In this document: one piece after another, positions 1-12,099 of the stretch
Position numbering within the stretch: the stretch's first letter is position 1
How the letters are laid out: each line of letters begins with the position of its first letter
From: Fasciolopsis buskii
Taxonomy: Eukaryota; Platyhelminthes; Trematoda; Plagiorchiida; Fasciolidae
Assembly: GCA_008360955.1 (NCBI GenBank)
Contig: LUCM01002940.1
Location: 1-64,000, forward strand
Length of the DNA: 64,000 nucleotides
Direction: 5' to 3'
Position numbers and translations under genes: made by a program
Notes under the pieces: model-generated
What the model was told of the DNA's origin: nothing
The model's input: the letters and a program-made list of their open reading frames with translations, nothing else
The model's database searches: none

Positions 1-1264
1 CTAAACTGGTAGTAACGTACACTTGTTATTCAATTACATTCGATAGGTTTAACACACAACACCGGTATATGGATGAACATCTGACAATAGCATCATCTTC
101 AAGCGTTACGATAGTCTGATATTCCGGTGGGTGACCATTACCAACAACTGCTGCCTTTTGATTTCCATTTTGCCTTGTACACTAGTTGGACTCCAAACCA
201 TTTGAACCTACTCTTTACTGAGAAACGCGAGAGATGTGGGCAGTGTCCAGTAGGTCAAACGTGAGTAACACGTTACGTTGTCACTGGGGGAAACGAAGGG
301 CTTGTATGGATCTTTCGACAAGCGGTCCATAAGTGTCAAAATCCGCTGCTAACACGGCACTGCTATGTACGATCGTTTTTGGTACGATGCATCCATTGGT
401 TTTGATCTGGTTTGATTTCGCTATATGATACATTTTTATATGTTCGCAAACTGAGATGTCTCTGTGCATTTGTTGGGCTGTGTTTATCTGTGCGATGCAC
501 AATCGTCTGTGAAGCCACGAACCACAAATACCATGGGAATGAATAAAAAGTTGATGCAAAAAAGGAACAAAATGTTTAACGCTCTTTCTTATTCCTGTCA
601 GTCCCAGCATGTTCTACTTCTATCTTCACGTCACCGCTCGCAGAAACTGGTCCATATGAGTTCTATGCGATTCGGTTACTCAAACGACAAGATAGACAAT
701 GATGCACTAGGTACTGTGCAATTTGTTCTCCATATATATGTCTATTAAAAGGTAAGGAAATGACTAAAGAATCAGAAGGGCATGTTCCAATAGCTGGCAG
801 AAAAATAAACCGCATAAGGTTAGCATCTTTCCGAAAGACAGAATTAGTTGATCTCCAATATGATTGGATGCAACCTATTTGGCTGGCACATTACCTGTTC
901 AACCCAAAAGCTAGTTGACAGTTGCCAAAATGGATCTGTGTAATAGCCAAGTATTTAGAGAAGATGAAAAAGACGGAACTGAAAACGACGTAATCATGGG
1001 GGACGAGACGAAAAGCGTTGTGGACAAGTTTGCAGTGCACTCTGAGGACCCGAGACATCTGGTGATGTGTTACCCTTCTCAAATAGGTTTGCGTGGTGTC
1101 TAGGAATGAGTTAAAGTTGCACCGGAGCCAGTCGACGTTTGCGCTTAATCGGCTTTTGGCGAATGCACTAAACGATGCTTAACACGAGCAATACCTTCAA
1201 ATAACATCTCCTTAATGGCAAATGTAGCTGCGTTATTCAGATTGTGCCTATCCACCTTTTGTTT

Positions 1265-1282
1265 ACTCTCTCTCTCTCTCTC
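1265..1282. repeat. (CT)n microsatellite
   Basis: Nine CT units within a pyrimidine-rich run that continues imperfectly to about 1300. Confidence 0.9.
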
Positions 1283-1874
1283 TCGCTCATTCCCTCTCAG
1301 TTGGCACAATATATTTTCTCTCCTACATGTGGTCATCACAGTCAAAAGGAAAAAATGCAAGCTTTTTGAGTTGTTAGATAGGGCTCGATTCCTTGCATCA
1401 TTTCAACATTATACAGTGAACTCAGTGATTCACTGGAAATGTGATAAAAATGGTCAGCTTTTACATTTCATTTCAGCAGTTGTAAATTTACCATCCATCT
1501 GCTTGTTACAAATTACAGACGTTCATTATAATTCAATTTTCAGGCAAGTCTAACATACACAGTCAAATGTACGCTATACAAATGTGAGGTAGCTTGTTTT
1601 CTCTTCGTTTGCACTGATTTTCCAGCTGCCATGAAGCAACTAATAGCATTTCCGATTATTTAAAGGCCGAATTTGCCAAAGTATAATTGAGTTACTTATG
1701 GCGAACAACATAATGTAACTAAATTTTTCCCCTGATTGATTTTTGACTGATTGATCTTTTCTAACTGAGTTATTTAAACGTGACCTAACTAAAGAAGCCC
1801 TAGCAGAATCTTGATCTCCTGATTGTTTAGAAATTACTAATGCCTCTAACAGAGTTTGTGGATATCATTTAGCG

Positions 1875-1877
<3 letters not shown>

Positions 1878-1908
<31 letters not shown>
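1878..1908. repeat. (TA)n microsatellite
   Basis: About 15 uninterrupted TA units, followed by GTATCG. Confidence 0.95.
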
Positions 1909-1911
<3 letters not shown>

Positions 1912-1999
1912 CGTCGTTCAAACGTGAATATCACCGTTTGGATTCCCCACTCACCTAGGCAACTTCCCTGCTTACAGCCAAAAAACGTGCGTTGTAGCT

Positions 2000-2014
2000 T
2001 CATGTAAAAATCGA
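2000..2014 (-). CDS. Candidate terminal mini-exon (SIFT-stop)
   Basis: Spliced in phase 0 to the exon at 2064-2139, this gives Ser-Ile-Phe-Thr-TGA. The intervening 2015-2063 is 49 nt, the same length as the firmly supported mini-intron at 6180-6228. Without splicing, the upstream frame stays open for about 45 more codons, so the choice is uncertain. Confidence 0.22.
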   Translation of the reverse strand, partial: SIFT

Positions 2015-2063
2015 CTAAAAGAAGCGAAAATAATGAATGACTCTGATGCTGCCTAAGACATAC

Positions 2064-2139
2064 CTGGGCTGTGATCAGGGAACAGTCAACAATGTTATGA
2101 CCGGTCGTGACTAGAATGGGTTCAGATTGACTGAATAGA
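2064..2139 (-). CDS. Candidate internal exon, unknown protein
   Basis: Acceptor CCATTGCAG, 25 codons (phase 2 in, phase 0 out), donor CAG|GTATGT. The peptide includes SEPILVTTGH and DCSLITAQ. It is followed by a 49-nt GT-AG stretch with a strong pyrimidine tract (TTATTTTCGCTTCTTTTAG). No family recognised. It lies downstream of the stathmin-like exons on the same strand, but the phases do not join directly (phase 0 donor there, phase 2 needed here), so linkage is unproven. Confidence 0.28.
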
Positions 2140-5100
2140 CTGCAATGGGTTGGTGGATGTACCAGACTACCAAATTGCTGCAAATTCGAGAGAATCGTTG
2201 TATTTCGATGAATTTTAGCTTTAACAAAATAAGACCACTGTTAGTTGTCGTTTTATACATTCGTCAAATTCTTTCAAACTGGTCTCCGAAAGCCTGCTGG
2301 CTATCAGCTAGTGTAGAACAGCTAAGTACCATTTAGTTTTACAGAGACGTACAAATAGACAGGACTCAAGGAATCATCATTCTTTCATGGAATTAATTTG
2401 AAAACGTGCACCCAAACTTATCCGCAAAATTTCAGGCATTTAGTGGGTAACAAAAATCCTGGCTGGTAGAAGCAGCTAGCTCCGCTGCTATCTCTGTTCG
2501 CGCAGCAATAGCTGAGGTGCAAAGAAATTGTGGCCAATTAGTATCCCTGATTGACTTCACAAACCCTTGATCCAACTTGCAGCCTATCAGCTTAAGTCGC
2601 TGAAATTATTAAAACAACAAATGGGCTTGATCAGTGTATTTCTAATCCTTTTCATAGATGCTTCCTCTAGATCACAGAATCTAACACAAGAATACCGCAC
2701 CGTCATCCAAATAGTGGTCCTTCCTGTTCTTTTGGAAGCTTTTGGAAGTTGAAAAAATGAACAGTTACCGAAGTTTCATAACCAAGTCTCATATAAGACC
2801 AATGTCACATGTTTGCTATTGTAGTGTGAGGCTCTCATATGGGGAGCCTTGGCTCCTAATCTGTGAAGCAAGGTTCTAAATCCGCAGCATTTTGTTGTTA
2901 AATTACGAGGAATAGTGTAGTTAGATGAACAGTGGCATGGTCTTTACTACCAAGATCCGAAGACTCCCAATCAACATTCATTTGCCTGAAATGAATCCAA
3001 TAGATTCAAAAAAGTGGAATAGTTATTATTCTATTAAATATACTGTTTGATTATTGGATCAGAGTACACATCCACTGGTCGTTGTTCAGCAGCACTTGAA
3101 GGTCAATTTCATTATGAATAGCACGAATGATGTAAGGACTTAGCCCAGGCACAATCTGCATTTGCATGGCAATCAGTTTGATGAAGAACATACTTGTAAT
3201 CTGTGTTGAAACTTTTTTGGAGTGAAAACGACCTGATTTCTGTCAGAGCTGGGAATTAGGAAATTTTCGTTCCTGTTTGATTAAATTTTTAGATTAGATT
3301 TAGGTCAGTTGCTATGGCATGCTAATCAGTTGGTAATGGTATTTACTTTTCAGTTCTGTCGGCAGAGTATCAGATCCCGATATGCTAAGGCCAATCTGCC
3401 TCCATTTCGGTTAGTCGTGGAAACCGGTGCAGTTCGTGGGCCATATAAGTGTACATTATAAACTGGTCTTCAGGACATCCTGAAATGGTTGTTCTGAGTT
3501 AGATAGATAAGACTTAACACAAAATAGGTGTGAACATGTTAGATGGCCATATTCACGAGTTAGCGATCATCCTGATTTGAATACCTATCTTTAAAAAAAA
3601 CGGGTGAAGCTTTTGGTCATGAACGTCAGCCATTGTTATTGCGTAGAAAATTCCGGCCACGGAACACAATCCTAACCCGGAACTGCCAGATTACAAGGAA
3701 TAAAATATGGTGTTATTCTAATCAGGTTTGTCGATACATGAACTCTGATCACATTCCATAGTACTCCAAGAAAGCAAAATTCAATAGAGAGTTGAGCCAG
3801 CTTGCATAACCCTCGGTTTCGGAACATTCCAGTTGAAATCCTGATACTCATCTGTTTTACCGGGTGTGATTTGGTAATCGACAACAGGGTCGTATACTTC
3901 TTTGTCGTGGTCGGTTAGCTGAGTTTTGAATACTGACAGAAAAGTAGATCTGTTCTGTCAGGCCTCACTGGTGGGGACAAATTTGCAGCCATGTTGGAAT
4001 TTAACTTCAGTTTCTAGCTGACCGATCCACTATGTGGCCTTCCCAACGGGAGTTAGGTTGAATCATTGTCTAGGGACATGAGGACTGCTAGATATTGAAA
4101 ATAACACCGGTATTCATGTATCCACTAGGAGGACACAACTGTACTCCATAATTTCGCGATCTACCGGAGAGATCTCGAGATTCAACGTTAGTCTACTTTT
4201 CGCTACACCCATTCTGAAGAATAAGGCAGACGACCGAGGTTTGTGCACATTCAAGTTCACGCTATTTTCTATTGAGATTGGTGTGTTTGGCTCGAAGGTT
4301 ATCCGTAATTTAAAGGCAGTCAGTAACCTACTGCACACGCCGAACCAGCTATTGGTGTTTGTTATTATAAGACTGGTGTCCATTGGCAACCTTCTCACTA
4401 TTTTCCACCTGGATAACACTTAAATTTCCGTGCAGTCAACCGACATATTTCAGTGCTGTTCCACCTGCTTCGATCAACGTGTTATCCGTTTACCATGTGT
4501 GTCGTCCTCACACACGCGGCTAAATGCTCGCGCACACACCCACATATACGTAACCATTCATGTACGAACGTAAATTTTGTACGATCGCACCTGTTCTTCA
4601 TTTGTTTTACTGTGACCATGAGTATCAAAGCGCTCAAACACTCAGGTTCGGAACAGTCTTACCAGTTGACAAGCGCACTAATGCAAGCCAACACACCGGT
4701 TTGCTTGCACCTAGTAGTTACCACTATCTTGTTTAATACAGTCTCGCGATATGATCGTAGATACCTCCTCTGTTGTGGTAATGTGAGATGCAAATTTTCT
4801 TTCGAGTTCAGATGTTTGCTTAGGTTTCTTGAAATCTGTAGGACTTCCAATGATGGTTTTGTTTTGTAGGATGGTTATTCAAATGTATTTTAAATTGCAT
4901 TTCTGTCCAGATATGGATAAATCCGAAAGTGTTGTAGTTACTCGGGTCCACAGCTGAACTATCAATTACCATAGTGAATATCTGAGCCTCGTTTCCCGAA
5001 CAAATCGGATCAAGATAACAGAACCAGGAGTGAGGTATCAGTAAGTAACACAGCACTTAGACGCCATTTTAAATTTCTAAAATAAGGATGCTGGATACAG

Positions 5101-6092
5101 TGTTGTTAGTGGTTGTTCAGACAAAGAACAGATCACGTTTTTTGGGAGCGAAACTACTCATTTCGCTAACGCAGGCCATCAATAATTTTGATATTTTAGG
5201 GAATATTTTTAATGAGCAGAAGCAAAAAAGTCTCAGACCGTTTTAGACCTTTTGTCAATGCAGTAAGATAGACTCTAACGCATTATTTTAAAAATTGGTG
5301 TCTAGAAGCTACCGCGTAGTTACATTGAATACTTGCCACTCAACTCGGAAACCTGAATGTCTCTGATTCAATGCATCACAAAACGATGCTGCATGGTACA
5401 AGGATTATTGTATGCCGTCAAAAGTTTGTGCACGGAAAGACTTATGATTGGTCTTGGCCACAAATTTAGGAGAAGACAACTACTTCTGGGTTAATTTGAG
5501 AAACAAAAAGTCGACAAATTGTAACTAAAAGGAAGACATAACAGTGGCATGGTCCAACCAATATAGAATGAAACTTGTGACGCCCATACATTTTCACTGC
5601 CTTACTGATCACGGTGCCATACAGCAATAATTTGTTTCACCGAATAAAAGATACGTCTTATCTGCTTGACCGTTTGAATGCAGTGGCCCGTTAGTGATCA
5701 GCGTTTGTGGTCTTAACGACTGCACATATGCGCATCATTCATTCCCCGTCCAGTTCACTCGTCAATCAGGTGATACTGCATTTGCTGGTTTGGTCAAGTG
5801 GTGAACTTTGACGCACTAACTGAACAGATGACACCGTTGGATAAATGGGTCTTCTTGCTGCCAAATCGGTTTGCATAACCATTCCAAATTATCATGGGAA
5901 TAATAGCAAGCTACGCTCTTGTTTTGTTATCGGGAAACTTTTTTCACTGGTTTATCAAAGCAAATTCGCAAATGCCACTCTTACAACAACCAACGTCTTT
6001 TTATCCCTTTGATTCACTGCCCTAATGGTAATATATTAACCTTGGGTCACAGAGAACAATAAGGAGAGATAAAAGTGTGACGGAACACTTAC
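2140..6092. other. Mostly non-coding; no assignable gene
   Basis: Scattered open frames, including 4114-4419 (-), 4453-4869 (+) and 4659-4850 (-), overlap on opposite strands. They lack recognisable domains and paired splice sites. The 138-codon frame at 4453-4869 is within chance expectation for 64 kb. The stretch is probably intron or 3' flank of the stathmin-like gene. Confidence 0.4.
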
Positions 6093-6179
6093 TTTTTGAC
6101 GTTTTTCTTCAGCTTTTTCCAATTTCTCCATTAACATTTCCGTGGTAATTTGTGGCGCATGACCTAATGGTTCTAGGTG
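6093..6179 (-). CDS. Stathmin-domain protein (STMND1-like), exon 2
   Basis: 29 codons, phase 0 at both ends, between a TTTATTGCAG acceptor and a consensus GTAAGT donor (6087-6092). It encodes HLEPLGHAPQ, then ITTEMLMEKLEKAEEKRQK, which has the heptad-like E/K/L pattern of the stathmin helix; the family hallmark is a segment like KLEAAEERRK. Joined to exon 1 it reads PLPKRLR-HLEPLGH without a frame change. The long helix expected to follow was not found between here and position 1. One open stretch at 4659-4850 on the same strand could be joined in phase, but it is not stathmin-like. The gene is therefore incomplete here: its remaining exons are either beyond position 1 or too short to see. 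Confidence 0.75.
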
Positions 6180-6228
6180 CTGCAATAAATTATTCTAGAT
6201 TCGACATTTTCACGAAACGATATCCTAC
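6180..6228 (-). other. 49-nt spliceosomal mini-intron of the stathmin-like gene
   Basis: GTAGGATATC...TTATTGCAG, phase 0, between two exons that together read as one stathmin-type region. It contains an in-frame TAA (6190-6192), so it must be removed to give the domain. Confidence 0.7.
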
Positions 6229-6636
6229 GCGCAGTCTTTTGGGTAGAGGCTTTTTTAACACGTTATCTAGAAGAGTAGCCTGTGATCCGTCCAGTGGAAT
6301 ATCGAACGCAACAAATCCTTTCTTCACTTCAGTAGCGGTGCTACTTTGGTTAGTGGGCGAGTCATTTTCTGTCTTTGTAGTAATGCGGATTGGGTAGTCC
6401 TGAGCATCACGTTCCTCGGAATCACTGGCGGATGAGGACTTAACGCTAGATGCAGTACTCTTAGGTGTAATTGATCTGGCTCTTTCGACTTGATTCCCAT
6501 CTCCCACGGATGGTTGCGTCTCTGGCAAATTAGTAATTGGTGAGGTGGAATCATCCACCGGGGCATGGTGATTCTCCGTACCTTCGGCACATGCTACAGG
6601 TGCCAAAACGGCCGGTTTCGTCATACCACAGCCCAT
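6229..6636 (-). CDS. Stathmin-domain protein (STMND1-like), exon 1
   Basis: First coding exon of a predicted microtubule/tubulin-binding stathmin-family protein. The 136 residues begin MGCGMTKP; Gly2 and Cys3 form an N-myristoylation plus palmitoylation motif that would anchor the protein to membranes, as in STMND1 and the acylated neuronal stathmins. Residues about 30-105 are a low-complexity Ser/Thr/Pro/Glu linker. Residues about 108-136 (VKKGFVAFDIPLD ... PLPKRLR) match the start of a stathmin-like domain. The ATG has a good context (AAGGATGGG). The exon ends at a GTAGGA donor in phase 0, and the next exon opens 49 nt later in the same phase. The open frame runs 12 codons into the intron before a stop, so a retained intron would truncate the protein before the tubulin-binding helix. 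Family assignment rests on motif recognition. Confidence 0.8.
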
Positions 6637-8599
6637 CCTTAATTAGTCATTCAACTTTACTAACCAGTAAAGAAGACTGCAACCAGTCCTTGTGGCTTAT
6701 TGATCGGTATTGACCAAGAGTACAGTTTGAATGAGGCTGAAGTATTTCAAGGCCACAATACTGTTCACGTGTTGATTCTGACATGATTTGTAGTGGAACC
6801 CCTTTTGTTCTAAACACATGTACCAATCGTCCTGCGTTTCAGTACTAATAAGTCTACCAGTCGGATTTTGAATACAACGTCACTTAACACGCTTGAAAAA
6901 ATCATAGAGAAGCAAAAATCCTGGCTGAACCCTCATGACGGAAGCACCGACATATTTCCATCAAAAGGAATTTTCAAGTCTTGATTACTTTTCAAATGAG
7001 TCCGAAGGCGCTGGCCGGAATTTTACCAGTCTGTATGGATCCAGTACTCAGGTCTGGATAAGCTCGAGGAAACTCATGAAAATGGGGAATCCGGAGGATA
7101 CACATTGGATAGTACTGCAAAAGCTTCCGATTCATTTATTCCTGCACTCACACCAAAGTACTCAATGAAGTTTAAGCATCGACTGTTCGCCATCACAATC
7201 TCTGCAAATCACGTGAATACAAGATTCTTTTATCCTAATTTCGGTAGCATGGTAATTTCAAATAGTTCGAGTAGTAAGAGTTTGGATTTGCCAGTTGTGT
7301 GATTTACCGTGCGGTATGTGAATCCAACTGATAAGGATTTCCAACAGGGATGAAAGAGTTTTGTTGTGCTTCAGTAGGTTCTTATTGGTTAGCTGGATGC
7401 GACTACTATATGTTAAATGATTCAAGTAGTAGTTTCAAGCAGAGAAATGTCTTCAAACTAGACAAACTGTATTGGGTTAGCAAAGTGGACTGCAAAAGTG
7501 ACAAAATGACCGTTCAGTGTTAAACTTATCTTTCTAATTCAGTCACTTTGGCCAAAGCCAAACAATTGCACGTTTTAACTTTGAGGCATTTATCTATACA
7601 TTGTTTCGCCAAACACATTTTCACAGATGTACTGTCGAACCAACCGTGGTAGGAAAAACCCACACACAAACCTTTGTGTGAAGGAACCACCTGATTCGGT
7701 GTCACAGTATCGAAGTTAAGGCTTTTACGGCCGAGCTCATCCATATATACTACACCAGGCATTAGTAACGGAAATACGTGAAATTTTGAAAAATCAGTAG
7801 TCAGATGTGTATCAAGAGGAGCCCATCATCGATTCGGTTTTGCTTTTGGAATAGAGACATTTTTTAGTGGCAATTCATTTGCTTTTACTTTCACTCTCAT
7901 GACTTTCTCAATAGTCGGAAAAGTGGATTCCATGGAAATTGCCAGCTCTGTGCCGCGACTGGAATCTAAACCATCAGAAAATACCGTCCAGTGCTGCATT
8001 TAAAAATGATAAGATTAAGTCGATATTGCGTTTAGGCGCACCAGATCTTTTTCGATTGGATGGATTCATCTTTTGCGCTAACAAAAAGCGGTCGCGTTAG
8101 TTTTGTTTTTAAGATCAGCAACGCTAAAACAGCGTGAAGTGGTTTGGGTTCCTACTTACTACAGTCGTGTATCTAAAGAGGAATGAAAAATGAATGGTTA
8201 AAGGCAATAAATTCTGAATTATGGGAGAAACGAGATGCTTCAATTAGAACTCTACTGTCTGGTCCATCGGGACACATTAGTTAGCCTTCGAATATCTCAG
8301 AGGGACCTTCGTAGACTATAACCTGATGGGTTAGATCCATCTGTGCAGTGTCATGGACTGATCACTTCGATCTACCTTCCATCCAGTATCGGATCAGAAA
8401 TCAGTGCAGAGTATTGCAGATGTTCTGCGGGATTGTGGACACATAGTTCATCCAAATTAATCTATTTCTTCCTAAGTCTGAACATGAGAGCACTGTATTG
8501 CACGCCCAATCCCTGAATTACCGAGAAATTCCGTCCATTGCACTCGAACTACAGCTGTGCTGTGCTGACAGCTCTAAAGAATAAGCACTGGACAGCTTG
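6637..8599. other. 5' flank of the stathmin-like gene and unassigned DNA
   Basis: Apart from the SINE relic at about 7240-7395, nothing was assigned. The minus frame at 7526-7762 (Cys-containing, 78 codons) and the plus frame at 6935-7168 have no recognised motif or splice pair. No clear TATA box was seen upstream of 6636. Confidence 0.4.
7240..7395 (+). mobile_element. Decayed tRNA-derived SINE, 3' body
   Basis: The order of segments GTGCGGTATGTG, CTGATAAGG, TTCCAACAGGGATGAAAG and GTGCTTCAGTAGGTTC parallels the body of the better copy at 54303-54482. The tRNA-like head is not recognisable. Orientation is plus. Confidence 0.4.
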
Positions 8600-9385
8600 G
8601 CGATCGAGATATCTAGGTACCGCCTGTGCTTTGCGCCCTCAAAATGCAAGCTATTTCTTCAAGACTGGCAGCAGTTTGTTCTTGCACTCTCCTTTTGTGG
8701 TGATAGGTTAGAGGTGGTCAATAGCTTCAAGTAATTCAAGAGCCTGATCACACTTGGCTGATGCGTTAGGGAGAAAGTCTTGTCACGAATCGCGAAAGCC
8801 AGAACAACTTTCGCGGAACTGCAACACTTGTGGTGCCCCCATGACATTGGACTCTCTCTTCTGGATAGAATGTACAATGTCACGGTTAGTAGTATTCTGC
8901 CTTACGGTTGCAACACCTGGTCTATCGGCAGTAAGGACCCCTGTCGACTTTTTGCCTTTGACCACTAATGCCTCCGAAGCATTGCTCGTATATGATGGGA
9001 GCAGTGATGAGAGCAATGATGAGGTGCGTCGTCGCGTGTTGGGTGGAGGCAGTCGTCCTCTAACTGAGATAATCAATCTACATCGCTTTCGGTGACTTGA
9101 ACACTTTTGCTTATGCCTGCCTTTCGTTTACTCTTTTCGTGCTCTTTTTGTATGTGCTATACAAGGCGGGAAGAAGCGATGTGGTGGTCAGGATATGACT
9201 TGGCATAGAGTAGTGAAGAATTTAGTTTCGGTTTTGTACTGGATTGGTGACTCTCGATTTCTTGATCGGGGCCCAAAAGATGAGAATTGTTGTTGGTTGG
9301 AGACCAGTGAGAGATATGGGTCAGAACCGAAGTCGGTGGCCTAAATGCTATTCAGCCTGCCTGGAAAACTCGTGTTTCACAAAAA
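8600..9385 (+). mobile_element. Decayed RTE-type LINE (3' part of reverse transcriptase)
   Basis: The plus strand carries, in order but across shifting frames, FAPSKCKLFLQDW (8625-8670), GDRLEVVNSFK (8700), RIAKARTTFAELQHLW, DIGLSLLDRMYNVTVSSILPYGC-TW (8780-8920), the SNDEVRRRVLGG segment (9010-9055) and a C-terminal WRPVRDMGQNRSRWPKC (9298-9350). This is the usual order downstream of the catalytic YADD region in RTE-clade elements. Several frameshifts and stops (for example after NSFK and FDH) show that it is dead. Weak similarity may begin near 8330. The catalytic palm motifs and endonuclease domain are not seen, so it is a 5'-truncated relic. Confidence 0.85.
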
Positions 9386-10247
9386 GCACAAACAACAACA
9401 AAATGTCACAAAATGTACATGGTGAAAACTCAAGAAAATGCAGTTGAGTTTTAATGTTTTTTATCTCTTCGCACTTTGTTAGTCCGCCTCGTGTGAAGTT
9501 CCATTTAAATGTTGTTGCGTTGTAACCACGCTTTTTTCGAACCGGTGTAATTAGATGTATGTGTATAGTTGTAGTATGCTAGAACAGATCTTCTATCTCC
9601 ATTGATAGAAGTCATGCACAGTTATCAAAACCGTGAGAGAACTTGCTCCTCGTCCGAGAACTTCGAAAGATGGTGTCTGGACCCACTACAGTCGCGTCTC
9701 TGGTGAAGAGAATAAGTTGGAATGCTTCTCATAAAGGAAAAGTTTTATCCCCCGGTAGTTGAATTTGGGGTGTAAGCTATCGCATAGAATGGCAGGTTGT
9801 CGGAGAAGGGGTTAATGATCGCGTCTTTCGGAACGTCGGCATCCGTGTCGCGAATCACCTACGCAATGCAGTGCCCGCACAGGAGCCTGATGCCTTGTAA
9901 AATGCCTTGCTGTCGGTAGTGCTCAAAAACTGATTAGCGAAAGACTTGTTCAAGCCTTTTATCTCCTTTTGGGTCAAGACGGAGTGGTGTTTCGCGACTG
10001 CTCTCTCATTAATTTCATAGTGGAGTGCCTTGCCGTGGCTTAAGGGGTTTTAGTAGGAATGGTCGTTGTTGCAGAATACCTTTTCGACGGGATAGAATAT
10101 GTAGAAAATTGCATTCCGTGTCTTTTCGAATGAGTTCCTCTTAAAATGAGAATATTCAGAGAGAAACCTTGAAGGGACTGCGAACAGGAACCTTTGACCA
10201 TGGAAAATACATTTATGGGACAGATTTCTTGCTTTAATCTTGACTAG

Positions 10248-10290
10248 TTTCGTCCTGCTAAATGGATGCTGCGGAGAGCGAGAATAAATG
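10248..10290 (+). CDS. Candidate short exon
   Basis: Pyrimidine-rich acceptor (GCTTTAATCTTGACTAG), 14 codons reading FRPAKWMLRRARIN, then a consensus donor (ATG|GTAAGT). No partner exon was identified, and short matches like this can arise by chance. Confidence 0.15.
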
Positions 10291-11058
10291 GTAAGTCTAG
10301 TTAAAATGAGAAAGTAATCATTGAGCATTCAATCGCAGCTGAAAATGGTCGAGGTCATTGGTGATTACTTTGCCTAGAATTGCATTGTTCCTCGCATAGA
10401 TAAGACATAAGTCAACTCAGCCAGCAACTAGTAAGATATAAAGAAATATGCGGTTAAAATTAATGACAAAAAGCAAAACTCAGAAAATATTGGCAAAAGT
10501 AGAATTATGAAAACATCATGGAATTGGCTGACATCGTGCATGGGACAAAATGGCGCAATGCATGCACGACCAATTATTTGCCACTATGAGGGTAAAATTT
10601 TGGGTTACATCTTAAAATCACACAATCAACAGCGCTACATGAGGAAATTATGACAATGCTGGGCTTTCAGGACCGTTGGCAACAACACCCATTTTCTTAT
10701 TTGATTGGACTCCGTGGTGTCAAACGCAAGGGGAGTTTTCAAGATGAACCCAATCATCCTTAATATTTTCATTAAGCCAAGATTCTCGTGTTTGAGTGGA
10801 TGCTAGAGTTCAAAAGATTGGTCAAAAATGGTATTTGCCAAAATAAAGATCTGGTATTAGAGCTGACCGAAGCCGGAATAGCTATCTTTCGTGACTTCGT
10901 GCGACTAAGGGCTCCCTGGCTCCCTGGCGTTCCATGAAGCAAAGCAATGAGGATGATAAAACAGAACTAATTTAGATAAAATTTTCCTTCCAGTAACAAA
11001 CTCTAGACAAAATGATGAAAGTATGTGAATAGTTCCCAGTGAGAGGCAGTTTACTTAC

Positions 11059-11079
11059 CGCGGATGTTTTGATCAGGAC
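11059..11079 (-). CDS. Candidate 21-nt micro-exon
   Basis: CTCTTTAG acceptor, GTCCTGATCAAAACATCCGCG (seven codons, VLIKTSA), then the strong donor G|GTAAGT. The length is divisible by three, as in fluke micro-exon genes, but no flanking micro-exons were recognised. Confidence 0.12.
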
Positions 11080-12099
11080 CTAAAGAGCATCACAATTTGC
11101 TCAGTGTGATTAATCGGATAGCTTATTGTTTATAATTTTGTAACACATGGCCCTGTTGCAGCTGGAAGGATATGAATTGCAGAAACAGCTGCATGGTGAC
11201 GCCAAGTTTCCTAACGAGGAATCGAACGTTAAAATCTTGTATTGAGTAATGTTATGCAAATCCTTTTATCCAATTTAATCCCTAACAAGAATGAAACGAG
11301 ATGTTTACGACTGCTCGTGATGAGATAAGAAAAGAGAAAGGGGGAGTAGATTAATAACGAAACTAATCTACATTATATAGTATGGTGTGCATTTGTGCCC
11401 TGATTCCTCCTAGAGTCCTGATGTAGATTTCTAGAGTACTTGATGGGATAAACATAACACAACCTCTGGTCCGCGTGATGAATCCCTTTGTTTTTATTCA
11501 TAATTTCGTTTTGTTCATAACTTAATAATCACTCTTAACAAGTGCTTCTCCTTACTTTTTGCATGGTCGAGCACTTCATTAAATATTTCATATATACATT
11601 TATACGTATATATACCATTTGATTTAAAGTCTGTATATTATTTGGTACTATAGAAGCCATGGCGCGTTTGGATGCTTAAAACAGAAAAGAAAACCCCGGA
11701 ATAACTTTGTATAGGTTTCATTACACAATTTGTTGTCAGACGGTCCCCATGCATCCCAATTTTAGCTCATTAATTGTATACTTCGCGGGACAACAAGGTG
11801 TGTGACAATAACTGACACCACAGACCGAAATAGTTAATAATTCCTTGGACTACAGAGACCCAATAAGGGATTGGTTTGAAAAATTCCAAAGCAAGACCAA
11901 ATTCTGTAAGCTATGAGAGCTGGACACGAGTTCTTCAGGTATTTGGTCAAAGGAGATCAAAGGTTAATCATTCTAGGAGCTTCAAGGAAAACCAGTGGTT
12001 GACAAAAACCGGTTTATGCGGCTCCTCACAGGGAGATAAATTCGTTTTTTGTCGACTAGCTGCCATGGCCACAGTGGGTTTCTGTCGTTCGGTCCAGCA

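Larger units (their letters stand above)
1..1999. other. Non-coding stretch with two microsatellites
   Basis: No exon with convincing splice signals was seen on either strand. The open frames at 464-748 (+) and 281-610 (-) overlap each other and show no motif or good splice partners. Confidence 0.5.

Noticed and set aside
4659..4850. Third exon of the stathmin-like gene
   Set aside because: It opens in the right phase after TCCTACAG and is Lys/Arg-rich, but it lacks the E/K heptads of the stathmin helix and a pyrimidine tract.
4453..4869. 138-codon open frame on the plus strand
   Set aside because: Its length is within chance expectation for 64 kb in six frames. The peptide is Cys/His-rich without a known motif, there is no splice context, and it overlaps an open minus frame.
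8754..9095. Host gene at 8754-9095 on either strand
   Set aside because: The open frames there are pieces of the frameshifted RTE reverse transcriptase or its antisense.
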